DNA of 64,000 bases from Thioalkalivibrio sp. ALJ21 (lineage in GTDB: Bacteria; Pseudomonadota; Gammaproteobacteria; Ectothiorhodospirales; Ectothiorhodospiraceae): NCBI RefSeq assembly GCF_000378605.1, contig NZ_KB905158.1:62001-126000 (forward strand), given 5' to 3'. This document shows positions 26,391-36,400 of this stretch, one piece after another (positions within the stretch are counted from its first letter, which is position 1; every line of letters starts with the position of its first letter). Both the position numbers and the translations under genes were made by a program. The notes under the pieces are model-generated. The model made no database searches. It saw nothing but the letters and a program-made list of their open reading frames with translations, and was not told the DNA's origin.

Positions 26391-27383
26391 ATGACCAAAC
26401 CGAATCGACTGGAGCCTTTGCGGTTCGCGATCCTCGCCGCCGTCCTTGGGCTGGGGGTGTCCGGCGGCGCGATCGCCGAGGAACAAGGCTCGACCCTGAA
26501 GGCGGCCCCGGGCTCAATGGATCCCGTAGACCCGGACGTTCTGGATGCGATGCGCCCGCCGCCCTTGCCCGTGCCGGCATTCCAGGGGGCCGCCTCTGGT
26601 GTGCTCGATTTGACGCCTGACGAGATTCGGGTTTTTCGGAGCCTGGTGGAGCAGGTCCAGCGTGCGAGCTCGTCTGAGATTCGGCCAGTGAAGCCGAAAA
26701 TCTCGACGACCCGTATTGATACGGATCCTTCGGCGCCGCCGCCCGAGCTCTACCTTAGGGTTGGGTATGACACGTCGGTAGCGTTCCTGGATGCCGCTGG
26801 AAACCCGTGGCCTGTGCGCCCGGTATCTATCGGGGATTCGGAGGCCTACTCGGTTCAGCAAGCCGATGAAAACGTGATCGTGCTACACGCTACGTCAGCG
26901 TTCCGCCCGTCAAACTTCACGGTCATGCTAGAAGGTCGATCCAGCCCCTTGATGATTCACCTAGTCAATGGTGAGGAGACGGTCGACTATCTTCGAACTA
27001 TGACGATGCCGGAGCTCACTCCAGGTGCAATGCGGGAGCGTCTTAAGGCCGGCCAGCCCACGGACGTGCCAACCATCAATGACCCCTCGCTCACATCCTT
27101 CCTCGATGGCGTGCCGCCAAGTGACGCGCAGGTGATCCCCGTCCTCGATGCTCAAGTGCAAGCATGGAAGTATCGTAACAGGATGGTTGTGCGCACGAGA
27201 TTGGATCTGCTCTCTCACGCGGACTCGATCCTTCATGGCCGCGATGGGTGGAGGGTGTACGAGCTGAAAGACATCCTTCCCTCTCTCGTGATGTCCCAAG
27301 GGGGGCAAAGCCGAACGGTTCAGTTTGTCCTCGATGACATTGATTTTGATGACTATGTCGACCGCAGAAGGAGCGCCCGATAA
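26391..27383 (+). CDS. traN: Outer-membrane core protein TraN (DotH/IcmK)
   Basis: The 330-residue protein has a signal peptide (FAILAAVLGLGVSGGAIAEE), an N-terminal region with TPDEIRVFRSLVEQVQ, and the VirB9-like domain YLRVGYDTSVAFLDAAGNPW, IGDSEAYSVQ and FTVMLEGRSSPLMIHLV. These are hallmarks of DotH/IcmK, which with DotC and DotD forms the outer-membrane ring around DotG. It starts 14 bases after traM, and its stop overlaps the traO start (TAATG). Confidence 0.9.
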   Translation: MTKPNRLEPLRFAILAAVLGLGVSGGAIAEEQGSTLKAAPGSMDPVDPDVLDAMRPPPLPVPAFQGAASGVLDLTPDEIRVFRSLVEQVQRASSSEIRPVKPKISTTRIDTDPSAPPPELYLRVGYDTSVAFLDAAGNPWPVRPVSIGDSEAYSVQQADENVIVLHATSAFRPSNFTVMLEGRSSPLMIHLVNGEETVDYLRTMTMPELTPGAMRERLKAGQPTDVPTINDPSLTSFLDGVPPSDAQVIPVLDAQVQAWKYRNRMVVRTRLDLLSHADSILHGRDGWRVYELKDILPSLVMSQGGQSRTVQFVLDDIDFDDYVDRRRSAR

Positions 27384-28567
27384 TGAGTAAGTTCACTCAA
27401 AGCTATAAGCGCCTCAGTGGTCGCCGGAAGGCCAATTTTTGGGGCGTAATGGCGGTATTCGGGGTGGTCGTAATTGTCACGCTGAACTACGTTTTTTCGG
27501 GGTCGGGTGGCGAAGAAGAGAACCCGCATGCTGATCGAGGTGACGGCCGAGCCGTAGTGTCCGCGCCTCCGGTTTCGCGGGAGAGGGGAGCGGGTGAGCG
27601 CCCCCCTGGATACGACGAGTTCCGGCAGGAGGCTGACAATCAAGCGCGTGACGAAGCTCGAAGCTCTGGAGACTCGTTTATGCCGCGGCAGCGCCTGGAA
27701 TTTGGGCGCGCCGATGTTGGGGAGGTGATCCCGGTCCGTGAGGAGCCAGAACCGGAGCCCGAGCCCGAGCCCGAGCCGGAGCGCGAACCGGAACCCGAGC
27801 CGGTCCAAGTAAGCGAGGAGCGCTTCAACGTGGCGATGAGCGCAATGTCCCGCCTCGCTGAACGAGAAACCTCCCGCGGGGAAGAGGTGGAGATTCTGTC
27901 CTCCCCTTGGGAGCGCGAGCATGACGATGGCGCGGGCCGCGATGATGACGCGGACAATGGCGGCGATACATGGCCGCCCGAGCGCCCTGAGCGTCGACAT
28001 GTGCTACCTGGCGACCTGTTTGTTGGCGTTCTGGATACCGGTATCAACTCGGACACGCCATCGCCGATTAGGGTCTACATCACTGACGGCCCGCTTAAGG
28101 GTGCCCGACTAATGGGTGGATTCGAACTCGTCGGCGAACGCGTTGTAGCCCGGATTAACACGATCACGTTCGAGGACTGGACGGCGTCGGTCAACGCCGT
28201 TCTCGTCGACGCCGACCTGAAAAAGACGAGTCTTCAAGCTGACATCAATCGCCACATCATCTCTCGCTACGGCAGCCTTTTCCTGGCTGGGTTCGCATCA
28301 GGAGCCCGGGATGTCATGTTGTCTGATGGCCGTCAAACGACCGTCGTTGATGGTGCGGTTATTTCCGAGGGCCGGGAAGCCCAAACGCGTGATTACGTCA
28401 TCGGCGGCCTTGGCCGGGTAGGGGACGTCCTGATCGATAACCTTGCGCAGAACTTCAATCGCCCGCCCACCATTCGCGTCCCTGAGGGCGAGATGGTCGG
28501 GATCATGTTCGCGAATGAGTTTGAGGCCGACTGGCTTCCGGACATGCGCAACCAACCGGACTACTAA
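27383..28567 (+). CDS. traO: Channel core protein TraO (DotG/IcmE), VirB10-like
   Basis: The 394-residue protein has a transmembrane helix at about 18-40 (FWGVMAVFGVVVIVTLNYVF), a Pro/Glu repeat (EPEPEPEPEP, about residues 120-143) spanning the periplasm, and the VirB10-like C-terminal domain starting GDLFVGVLDTGINSDTPSPI. Further matches are GPLKGARLMGGFELVGERVV, NAVLVDADLKKTSLQADINR and the antenna-like end VPEGEMVGIMFANEFEADW. It is far shorter than Legionella DotG because the pentapeptide-like repeat region is absent, as in plasmid TraO. It links inner and outer membrane parts of the channel. Confidence 0.92.
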   Translation: MSKFTQSYKRLSGRRKANFWGVMAVFGVVVIVTLNYVFSGSGGEEENPHADRGDGRAVVSAPPVSRERGAGERPPGYDEFRQEADNQARDEARSSGDSFMPRQRLEFGRADVGEVIPVREEPEPEPEPEPEPEREPEPEPVQVSEERFNVAMSAMSRLAERETSRGEEVEILSSPWEREHDDGAGRDDDADNGGDTWPPERPERRHVLPGDLFVGVLDTGINSDTPSPIRVYITDGPLKGARLMGGFELVGERVVARINTITFEDWTASVNAVLVDADLKKTSLQADINRHIISRYGSLFLAGFASGARDVMLSDGRQTTVVDGAVISEGREAQTRDYVIGGLGRVGDVLIDNLAQNFNRPPTIRVPEGEMVGIMFANEFEADWLPDMRNQPDY

Positions 28568-28579
28568 GGTACGAAACTG

Positions 28580-30127
28580 ATGAGCCGCAACGACGACAAG
28601 CAAAGACTCGAAGAGCATAACCCGCTGTTTGCGGGTATCGAGGGGAACGAGCGATCGGTGCCGGCGTCGGCGCCGGAGAACAATGGGCACAACGGCGATG
28701 ATGCGCCCGGCCCGCTGGAGGCTTCAGCGGACGAAGGGGCCGAGAATTCCGCTTATCTCGCAAAGGACGTGGGCGGATCGGTAGAAAAAGAGGATTTTCC
28801 GGATCCTCTCGAGGACCTGGTTTCGTCGACCGTGGATCCCGACACATCTGCCGCAGCGGATGACATCTCAGACCTAGAGGAAGCTGTCGATGACTCCACG
28901 TTCTTTGAGCGAGAGAGCGCCAAGTCTGACAGCGAGGTAGAGCAGCCTCACGAGGTCGGACTCCCGACCGACCAGGACGACAGCGACTCAATCTTTGGGT
29001 TGTCGGAGGCCGATATCCCGGAGGCGACCGATACGGATGCGCCTGCTGATTCGTCGCTCGAAAGCAGCGAAGCTGCCCCTGAACCTCGGGATGCGCCAGA
29101 AGAGCCCGACGATGAGGGATTTTCTGACGACGAGATCGACGATTCTGGGGCTGGCCTTGACCCTTACCTGTCGAACTCCACGGAGGACTCCGACGAGTAC
29201 GAGGAGCCGGCGATGGACGGCGATCCGATGGCCGAGCTTGAAGGCTCCGATGGCGACGCACCCTCAATCGAGGATGAGCTGAGCGCGATCGACAACCTCG
29301 ACGCAGAGCTCGAGTCCCTGGATCAGGATGGCGCGGCCGAAATTGGTGATGCGTCCGATTCTGCTGGAGTCCAACAACGCGGCGACCTCGTGCGCAAAGG
29401 CATGATGGCGGCAGCGGTGGTTATTCCGGTGGTCGCCCTCGGGGCGATCATCCTTCCGTCGATGTTTGGTGGTGGTGGTGCTGAGCAGCAGCCTCCGCCC
29501 CTCGACGCCACAGCTGATATCGCGGCCACGGAAGAGAGCGGCGACGACCGCCCCGGGGGTGGCGAGGGATTCGATTTTTCGTCTTCCGTGGGCCCCATTG
29601 CGGACAGTCAGGAAGAAGACCGGGTGCCGGCAGGCGACGACTTCGGTTCTTCTACGAACGGCATGGTCGATTCGGAAACGATTGAGGCACTCATTGAGGA
29701 GCGCCTGCAGGAGCGCCTTGCGGAGGAGCGTTCGCGCTTGATCCGCGCCATGAGTGCTGAACTCGATACGCGTTTTGCAGATGTCGACCTGTACCTGGCC
29801 GATGGCCAGCGCGGTGTCTCGAGCGAAGAGGGCGCTTCGGAATCCCAGGACCAGCCGACCAAAGAGCCCAAGACCGAGCCGAGCCAGGCGGCAGCCAGCG
29901 AGTCGGTCAATGATCGCTTCCCACTGGAGCGTGACCTTGTGGTCATTGGGGCCACACAGGGAGCGGCGATTATCCGCGAGAACCGGTTCGGAGAAGAGAT
30001 TCAGTTCCCCCTGTATGAGGGCGAGAACCTGGTCCGTTTCGGACGCGTCGCATCGATCGATTCTAGCGGTTGCATCTACTTCGAGAATGATCGCGAACCC
30101 CTCGGGGCTCCTTCCTCCGAATGCTGA
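28580..30127 (+). CDS. traP: TraP-like (DotF/IcmG) type IVB inner-membrane protein
   Basis: A 515-residue protein with an unusually long acidic, Ser/Asp/Glu-rich N-terminal region (residues 1-265), one transmembrane helix near 274-295 (MMAAAVVIPVVALGAIILPS), a coiled coil near 362-385 (IEALIEERLQERLAEERSRL) and a small C-terminal domain (DLVVIGATQGAAIIRENRF; GRVASIDSSGCIYFEND). The bitopic plan with a coiled coil after the helix and its place after traO match TraP/DotF. The acidic region is much larger than in IncI TraP and resembles proteins adapted to binding basic partners; this may be lineage-specific. Confidence 0.75.
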   Translation: MSRNDDKQRLEEHNPLFAGIEGNERSVPASAPENNGHNGDDAPGPLEASADEGAENSAYLAKDVGGSVEKEDFPDPLEDLVSSTVDPDTSAAADDISDLEEAVDDSTFFERESAKSDSEVEQPHEVGLPTDQDDSDSIFGLSEADIPEATDTDAPADSSLESSEAAPEPRDAPEEPDDEGFSDDEIDDSGAGLDPYLSNSTEDSDEYEEPAMDGDPMAELEGSDGDAPSIEDELSAIDNLDAELESLDQDGAAEIGDASDSAGVQQRGDLVRKGMMAAAVVIPVVALGAIILPSMFGGGGAEQQPPPLDATADIAATEESGDDRPGGGEGFDFSSSVGPIADSQEEDRVPAGDDFGSSTNGMVDSETIEALIEERLQERLAEERSRLIRAMSAELDTRFADVDLYLADGQRGVSSEEGASESQDQPTKEPKTEPSQAAASESVNDRFPLERDLVVIGATQGAAIIRENRFGEEIQFPLYEGENLVRFGRVASIDSSGCIYFENDREPLGAPSSEC

Positions 30128-30167
30128 TGCGCACTCACCTTACCGGACTTCTCGAGGGTAGCTGTCA

Positions 30168-30749
30168 ATGAACATGACCAATCTTTTGGCGGCGATCTAT
30201 GCTGGTGGAGCGCTGGCCGTCGCGGTGGCCTTCGCGCTCGGGATGATCCTATTCGTCATTGGGTTCGTTCGCCTCAGGAGTCATGCGGGTCACGGGAGAG
30301 GGCAAAATCCATCCTGGACCGCGACGATCATGTACTTCGTTGCCGGCACGTTTCTGATCTATCTGTTCTCTTTCATTGCGGCCACGCACCACACGGTGTT
30401 CGATTCGGACGGCAGCCTCCACCCTGCAGGGGCCGAAATGCCGACCAGCTGGCAGCCCAACGCGAGCATCTCTAGCGGCCTAGAGGGCAACGAGATGCAG
30501 CTTCGGGCTCGACTCATTGTTGACGGGTTCGCTCTAGTGGGTCTGCTGTTTATCATCAAAGGCATCATGAAGATGCGGATGATTGGTAGCGAATACTCCC
30601 AGCCTGGAGACGGCAAGATCAGCACAGTGATCGCCCATATTGCGGGTGGAATCATCCTTATCGACATCATACGGGCGGCTGAGCTACTGGGGTGGCTCTT
30701 CCCCTTCTTTGACGACGTAGCAGAGTTCTTGAAGGGAGGGCATACCTAA
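30168..30749 (+). CDS. traQ: TraQ-like (DotE/IcmC) membrane protein
   Basis: A 193-residue polytopic protein with four hydrophobic helices: about 13-35 (GGALAVAVAFALGMILFVIG), 52-70 (IMYFVAGTFLIYLFSFI), 123-140 (LIVDGFALVGLLFIIKGI) and 158-180 (IAHIAGGIILIDIIRAAELL). The first helix ends FVIGFVRLRSHAG, a pattern repeated in the next gene (FVIGFFTLKSMGG), so TraQ and TraR are related, as in IncI plasmids. GAGGG precedes ATG. Role: assembly of the inner-membrane part of the transfer channel. Confidence 0.72.
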   Translation: MNMTNLLAAIYAGGALAVAVAFALGMILFVIGFVRLRSHAGHGRGQNPSWTATIMYFVAGTFLIYLFSFIAATHHTVFDSDGSLHPAGAEMPTSWQPNASISSGLEGNEMQLRARLIVDGFALVGLLFIIKGIMKMRMIGSEYSQPGDGKISTVIAHIAGGIILIDIIRAAELLGWLFPFFDDVAEFLKGGHT

Positions 30750-30775
30750 TATTATCCAGCTGAATATGAACTTCC

Positions 30776-30805
30776 TTGATTCCGTAACTACGCCTGTCTT
30801 ATCTT
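30776..30805 (+). promoter_or_regulatory. Internal promoter before traR
   Basis: TTGATT (30776-30781) and TATCTT (30800-30805) are 18 bases apart in an AT-rich 88-base gap, the longest gap within the operon up to traT. It could raise expression of traR and downstream genes separately. Confidence 0.4.
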
Positions 30806-30837
30806 TATAAATGAACTAACCAAAAGGAAACCAACCA

Positions 30838-31230
30838 ATGAAGTCGCTCTATCGTTATGGTGTTTCTGGCGCTCTTGCCGCTACCGCTGCCGCTCTCCCG
30901 TCCACCGCTTTCGCGCAGTCCGGGAACACCGGGGGGCTGGTCGGGATCTTCAACAACCTCATCGAGTTGTTCCAGGGTCTCGGTATGGCAGCCGTCGCGC
31001 TGGCCTTTGTGGTCGGCATCATCTTCTTCGTGATCGGCTTCTTCACTCTGAAGAGCATGGGTGGCCGCGGCGCTCAGGAGCCGGGCAAACTGGGCCTTGT
31101 GGTCGTCTACTTCGCCGCCGGCGTCGGCCTGATCTATCTGGGCTACATGATCCAGGTTGGTGGTGACACCATGTTCGGTGGTGATCAGAGCCAAAGCGGA
31201 TCAATCGAGGATGGAGCCTTCGGTCTCTAA
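30838..31230 (+). CDS. traR: TraR-like (DotP/IcmD) small membrane protein
   Basis: The 130-residue protein has a Sec signal peptide (ATAAALPSTAFAQS, cleavage after AFA) and two transmembrane helices at about 45-67 (GMAAVALAFVVGIIFFVIGF) and 80-103 (GLVVVYFAAGVGLIYLGYM). This plan and its position between traQ and traT fit TraR/IcmD. AAGGAAA lies eight bases before ATG. The small size, signal peptide and separate promoter are also what one would expect of a pilin-like or abundant subunit, so that role should be considered. Confidence 0.75.
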   Translation: MKSLYRYGVSGALAATAAALPSTAFAQSGNTGGLVGIFNNLIELFQGLGMAAVALAFVVGIIFFVIGFFTLKSMGGRGAQEPGKLGLVVVYFAAGVGLIYLGYMIQVGGDTMFGGDQSQSGSIEDGAFGL

Positions 31231-31231
31231 C

Positions 31232-31891
31232 ATGGCCTCGGCCTCTCTTTTTATATCGGTCGACAGAGGGGCGCCCGGCGGGCGCCCCTCTTCTGCGCCA
31301 GACAAAGAGAAGTATTCCCAGGCGAGGGCCAAAGTCCTCCAGAGGGATGACTTCACCTGCACGTATTGCGGGTTTCGAAGCCAGAAATGGCAGGAAGTGC
31401 ACGCGAAGGACAAGGACATAGGGAACCTGTCCCCCTCCAATCTGGAGACATGCTGCCCTCTGTGCCGGCAGGTCCTAAGTCTGGATTTCGTCGCAAAGCA
31501 TCAGTCTGGTGTTTTGGCGTTCATACCTGAGCTGGAGCAGGGCGACGTCAACCTGCTTTTCCATGCTCATGTGATGCTTGGCTCGAGCGATGACAGCTAC
31601 CTTGTCGAGCAGAGTGAACGGCTGTGGGGTGCGCTTATTCAGCGGCATCACCTCATGTTCGAGCTGTTCGGTGCGGAGATGTCTACCCCGGAGGGTATGG
31701 CCAAGTCGCTCCATTCGATCGAGCACAAGCTCTACGACTACAGGAGCCGTTTCCTGGGTGGCGTACGGGTTGTCCCACTTCCTGAGTCGCCGATTTTTTC
31801 CCAGCAGATTGACTACTGGATGTCTAAGGTCTACCGGCAGTATCCGGAAGGCTCATGGGGGAAGATAGCTGAGCAGTTCTTGGTGAAATAG
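31232..31891 (+). CDS. traT: TraT-like (DotN/IcmJ) protein with HNH-type zinc site
   Basis: The 219-residue protein contains LQRDDFTCTYCGFRSQKW, then EVHAKDKDIGNLSPSNLETC, CPLCRQV: two CxxC pairs and a histidine of an HNH/zinc fold near residues 45-90. DotN/IcmJ of the type IVB coupling complex has exactly this degenerate HNH zinc fold and binds DotL/DotM. The usual catalytic HNH residues look incomplete (EVHAKD where active enzymes have HH), consistent with a structural role. ATG 31232 follows the traR stop at once; an in-frame ATG at 31211 would overlap traR. Confidence 0.82.
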   Translation: MASASLFISVDRGAPGGRPSSAPDKEKYSQARAKVLQRDDFTCTYCGFRSQKWQEVHAKDKDIGNLSPSNLETCCPLCRQVLSLDFVAKHQSGVLAFIPELEQGDVNLLFHAHVMLGSSDDSYLVEQSERLWGALIQRHHLMFELFGAEMSTPEGMAKSLHSIEHKLYDYRSRFLGGVRVVPLPESPIFSQQIDYWMSKVYRQYPEGSWGKIAEQFLVK

Positions 31892-31913
31892 GCGAGGAGG
31901 CTGGGCTCTGCAT

Positions 31914-33176
31914 ATGCACCGGATCGATGACGTTGGGCCTTCTCGGACCCCGTTTGGGGTTGTTCTTTTCGATACCCCCTATAAGCCATCGGGCGGATGG
32001 GCCTCCAAGGCTGGTGGCGATGCCTTCCGAGTGAATGGGCGTCAGGACCTACCTTCTGACCACCTTTGGGTTACCAATCTAGGCGTTCAAGACTTCCCTT
32101 CTTATCGCTCGATCGGGGGGAATCTGAGGCGCAGCAACTTCTTTCGAACAGACCTTTCGGCCATTGCGGACGAGCTCGGCCTGCCCCGGGACAACCCTTT
32201 CGACTCCGTCCCTTTGCTGTCTGAAATCGCTGATAGGGCTTCATCGATCGCTTACAACGAATATGAATTTTCGCGCATTGGGCTAAGTCTGCGCGACACC
32301 ATTGCGCCCGCGGTTACCGAGAATCTGGTGACCCCCTCGACGTATGGCTCGAGGGTGGCGGATCTGGCGCTGATCAACGCTCACAAGACGCATCACGTCT
32401 GCGCCATGCGCGGCACGCTCGGCGCGCGAGCGGTCCGGTTCCGTTGGTCTCGCTCCCAGCATGCTGACACGCTCATGAGGATGCCAATCCCGGATGGAGC
32501 GTGGTCTCAGTACACTGGGGAGCCCCCGCCTTCAGCGAAGCGCGATTCGGGCGGGGGAGATTCGGCCCTTTATGCATGGCTCGACGAGGTAGGGACCGAG
32601 CAACCAGCCCTCATTCGTTTGTCTTTTGAGGCCTTTGATGCGACCGCTGATTCTCTACTGCAGCCCAGCGGGGAGGAGGCCGTACGCGAGTGGGTGCCGG
32701 TCCACGAGGCGATGCTGATGGTTCAGCATGGTCGCGTGTCTATACGGGGGGTGCTCGTCGGGCAGGGGTACACGTCGATTATGCCCTTTGCTGGCGTTCG
32801 GCCGCCCGCGAACGGCCTGGCGGGATCGGTCAGTCTTTCAAATGGAATTGTCGCCGAGAACTACTGGATGGTTCTCGCTTCGCTGCGCTCTGACTCAACG
32901 GCGGGAACCCGCCATCGGATCCCAGCTCCGATGTCGATTTGGATGAGGGCCTGGGACCGCCTGATCTGCTTCCGCGCCGCTCAGGCCTTCCAGAGGGCTG
33001 GGATCCCTGTTCAGTCTTACGGGGGTGGCGCCGTGAATGTCTCGCTGACGCCCCGCAAGTACCAAGAGGCCCTGGATGTCTGCATGCAGCAGGGGATGAC
33101 TCCGCCCATGTGGCTCATTCGGGATTCCAGCATTTCCAAGAGGAAGCTTAACCGGCCTGTCGGCGCCCCAGCATAG
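31914..33176 (+). CDS. Unknown protein of the conjugation operon
   Basis: A 420-residue soluble protein between traT and the small gene before traU. Residues 1-60 (FGVVLFDTPYKPSGGWASKA) and the C-terminal region (AFQRAGIPVQSYGGGAVNVS; DVCMQQGMTPPMWLIRDSS) have no known motif to me. There is no signal peptide or transmembrane helix. Its location between icmJ- and icmB-like genes, where Legionella has nothing, suggests a cytoplasmic partner of the TraU ATPase or the coupling complex. GAGG precedes ATG. Confidence 0.78.
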   Translation: MHRIDDVGPSRTPFGVVLFDTPYKPSGGWASKAGGDAFRVNGRQDLPSDHLWVTNLGVQDFPSYRSIGGNLRRSNFFRTDLSAIADELGLPRDNPFDSVPLLSEIADRASSIAYNEYEFSRIGLSLRDTIAPAVTENLVTPSTYGSRVADLALINAHKTHHVCAMRGTLGARAVRFRWSRSQHADTLMRMPIPDGAWSQYTGEPPPSAKRDSGGGDSALYAWLDEVGTEQPALIRLSFEAFDATADSLLQPSGEEAVREWVPVHEAMLMVQHGRVSIRGVLVGQGYTSIMPFAGVRPPANGLAGSVSLSNGIVAENYWMVLASLRSDSTAGTRHRIPAPMSIWMRAWDRLICFRAAQAFQRAGIPVQSYGGGAVNVSLTPRKYQEALDVCMQQGMTPPMWLIRDSSISKRKLNRPVGAPA

Positions 33177-33187
33177 GAGGCAGCCAG

Positions 33188-33400
33188 TTGTCACGCTCTT
33201 CAAATGCCCGTATGTCCGATCTTGTATCGGGCGATCTTTCTTTTTTGTCCCCGTATGGTGCCAATTATGGCCTTGAAGGGAAAATGACATCTTATGGTCA
33301 TCGTGGTATCGTAATTACCCTCGACCGTGTTATGGACCTTAGCTCTGATAAGGCCCGAAAAGTCGCACTCAACAACATCGCAAAAGAGCTTAGCCAATGA
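33188..33400 (+). CDS. Small protein preceding traU
   Basis: This 70-residue protein is supported by a strong ribosome binding site: AGGAGG ends seven bases before the TTG at 33188. Its stop overlaps the traU start (ATGA). Residues 30-70 contain LEGKMTSYGHRGIVITLDRV and end with a helix. It may be a small chaperone or subunit acting with TraU, analogous in position to small Icm proteins, but no homology is evident. Confidence 0.65.
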   Translation: MSRSSNARMSDLVSGDLSFLSPYGANYGLEGKMTSYGHRGIVITLDRVMDLSSDKARKVALNNIAKELSQ

Positions 33401-36400
33401 GTCTTCTACTTCGCCTAACGACTGCTCTTCTGAGCCAGCAGGTCCATAACTCTATCGCTCTCGAGGATATTGCGGACTCGCATACTTTCGTCTGCAAAGA
33501 TCAATCCATGATGACCTTGATTATGGTGTCTGGGCTAACGAAAATCCCGGGCGACGATGAGATCGAGGATACCAACGCCGTTATCGAACAGATGTTCGAC
33601 ACGATCTTCTCGAAGCCGGGGCACTCTATCTCTTGGGGATTTCTTCAGGACCCCGCGCGGACCCGGAGTGACGTTGAGTACACGATGCGGGCGGCCCGCA
33701 AGTCCGCAAAGGCCATGGGCCTCGACGTGGGCGATATTATCGATGAGAACGTGGACGTCGTAAGCCGGCTTTGCGTGCACGAAGAGAACTACATCGCCAT
33801 CTGGACCCACCCGAGCGCGATTGAGCCCGAAATCCTAAAGATGGATGCGAAGAAGTCGGCGGAAGCGAAAAAGAAGATTCCCTTTATCTATCCAGATGCG
33901 CCAGACCCCCTAAAGGTGGTGTCCGATATCTACGATAGCCACAGGGGTGTCGTTTCCTCGGTGCTCGCGTCTCTTGAGGATGCAGACCTCGTGGCTCGCG
34001 AGATGGAGGTCCACGAGGCGGCGAACACCATCAGGTCCCAGATCGACCCCAGCTTCACCTCTCATGATTGGCGCCCAACGCTTCACGGAGACCGCATCCA
34101 TCCGCGTGAGACTGACTGCGACATTCCAGAGCGCGACCACTCGGACATGCTGTGGCCGCGGCTGGACTGGCAGCTTGCGCGGACCCCCCATGACCCGGTT
34201 CCGCATGAGCCGACCTACGTGCGCGTAGGGGATGTTTATTACTCGCCCATGCTGTTCGAGCTCTTCCCCCAGGACATTCACCGCTTCGGGGTGCTGTTCA
34301 ATCGGATCCGGGATGCCGGCATCCCGTGGCGCATTACCTTTCACATGCAGCAGGGGAAGGGGCACGACGTTACGTACAAGAACCTGGTGACCGGGTTCCT
34401 TGCGTTCCTTCACAAGGAGAACAAGCTCATCCGTCGCGAGATCGAGGCCATGGATGACCGGATCCTCGAAGGAGGGTCGCCGATCAGAATGAAGGCGGTT
34501 GTGGCAACGTGGGCCCGGAACCTCGAGGAGCTCAAGCGCAACCAGGCGAAGCTGACCCGAGCGGTCCAGAGCTGGGGCAACCCGGATCTAGTGCACGATG
34601 TCGGGAGCCCTTCTGAGGCGCTTGTGTCGTCTTCGGTGGGGGCTACCTTCAAGTGCCCCGCGACGGCCGCGTACCCACCCTCCCATGATGCGGCGATGTT
34701 CATGCCCACCTCGAGGGCGGCCTCCAGCTGGGAGACGGGTGCGGTCATGTTCCGGACGCAAGACGACAAGATCTGGCCGTATCAGCCAGGGTCCTCGAAA
34801 CAGACCACCTGGATCGACCTGTTCTTCGCGAAGCCCGGCATGGGGAAGAGTGTTCTCTCGAACGCTATCCTGATGGGCCTTGCCATGAAAGCCGGTATCA
34901 AGCAGCTCCCTTACGTCGCCGTCATTGATATCGGTCCCTCGTCACACGGCCTGATCAAGCTGCTGCGCGACAACCTTCCGGAGGGTCGCAAGCACGAGGC
35001 TGTGCATCACAAGATGACGATGAGGGCGGAGGATTCGGTGAACCCGCTGGATACACAGCTGGGGTTGCGGTTCCCGCTCCCGCATGAGCGGTCGTTCATT
35101 GTGAACCTGCTGACGCTCCTGGGAACCCCGGTCGGGCGTGAAAAGCCGTACGAGAACCTTCCAGAAATGATCGGCGTCATCATCGATGAAGCCTACGCTC
35201 AGAAGGCCGATCCATCGACTGCTACGCGTTATCACCGTGGGATCGACGCGGACGTCGATAAGGCGATGGATGAGTACCTTCCCGACTACGATTACGATGA
35301 CAAGACTACCTGGTGGGAGCTGGTCGATGCACTGTTCCAGCGAGGCCTTCCGCTAGAAGCCAAGAAGGCTCAGCGGCACGCGGTTCCTCTCATTGGGGAC
35401 CTTGGCAGCATTGCCTCCCAGTCGCCGACGGTATCTGACATGTATGGGGAAAAAGCCGGAGTGTTTACGTCCGGGGCCGGGGGTGAACCGCTGAACCAGG
35501 CGTTCAGTCGCATGATGTCCTCGGTGGTGCGCGAATTTCCGCTCTTCTCCCGCCCGACCACGACAGACTTCTCGTCTGCGCGTGTCGCGGCGATCGACTT
35601 GAACGACGTCGCGCCGTCTGGATCCGACAATGCGGATCGCCAGACCGCTGTGATGTATATGCTCGCTCGGCGCCTGCTGGCGTCCGACTATTACCTCGTG
35701 TACGACCACCTCCGTCTCTTCCCGGAGGAATACCAGAAGTACCACGAGAAGCGCATTCGCGAGATCTCCGAATCCGATCGGCGCGTCGTGTACGATGAAT
35801 TCCACCGTACCCGCAAGGCTCTCGCCGTTCGCCAGCAGGTTGCCCTCGACATGCGCGAAGGTCGTAAGTGGAATGTCCAAGTGGCGGTGCTCTCCCAGAA
35901 CGTACAGGACTTCGACGCAGACATGGTTCGCATGGCGACGAACATCTTCATCCTGGGTGGGGCAAACGCGGCCGAGATCGAATCCATTCAAGACATCTTT
36001 GGTCTCTCCAGGACCGAGCTCAATCTGATGAAGAACAATTACATTCATGGACCGAAGGCCGGCGGCTCATCCATGATCTTCCGGCACCAGACTAAGACTG
36101 GGTGGAACTACCAGCTTCTCAAGTTCGCCAAGGGACCGATGGAGCTGTGGGCGTTTTCGACCACATCGGAAGATGCCAAGCTGCGAGACGAAATGGGGCG
36201 CAGGATTGGCGACAAGGAGGCCCGGCGCGCTCTGGCGGCCCGCTTCCCGAGCGGTTCTGCGAAAAACGAGATCGAGAAGCGGATGGATAGCGACAACCAG
36301 AGCGAAGCTGGGTATCAGAAAAAGAGCGAGTCGATTATCGGTGACCTTGCGGATGAAGTGATCGAGTGGTGGCACACCGAGCAGCACCGCATGCAAGTCA

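Noticed and set aside
27742-27810. EP repeat in traO as a tandem DNA repeat of separate significance
   Set aside because: It is the usual Pro/Glu-rich periplasmic linker of VirB10/TraO proteins.
31232-31891. HNH homing endonuclease instead of TraT/IcmJ
   Set aside because: The zinc cysteines fit, but catalytic His residues are incomplete and the position between traR and traU matches IcmJ/DotN.
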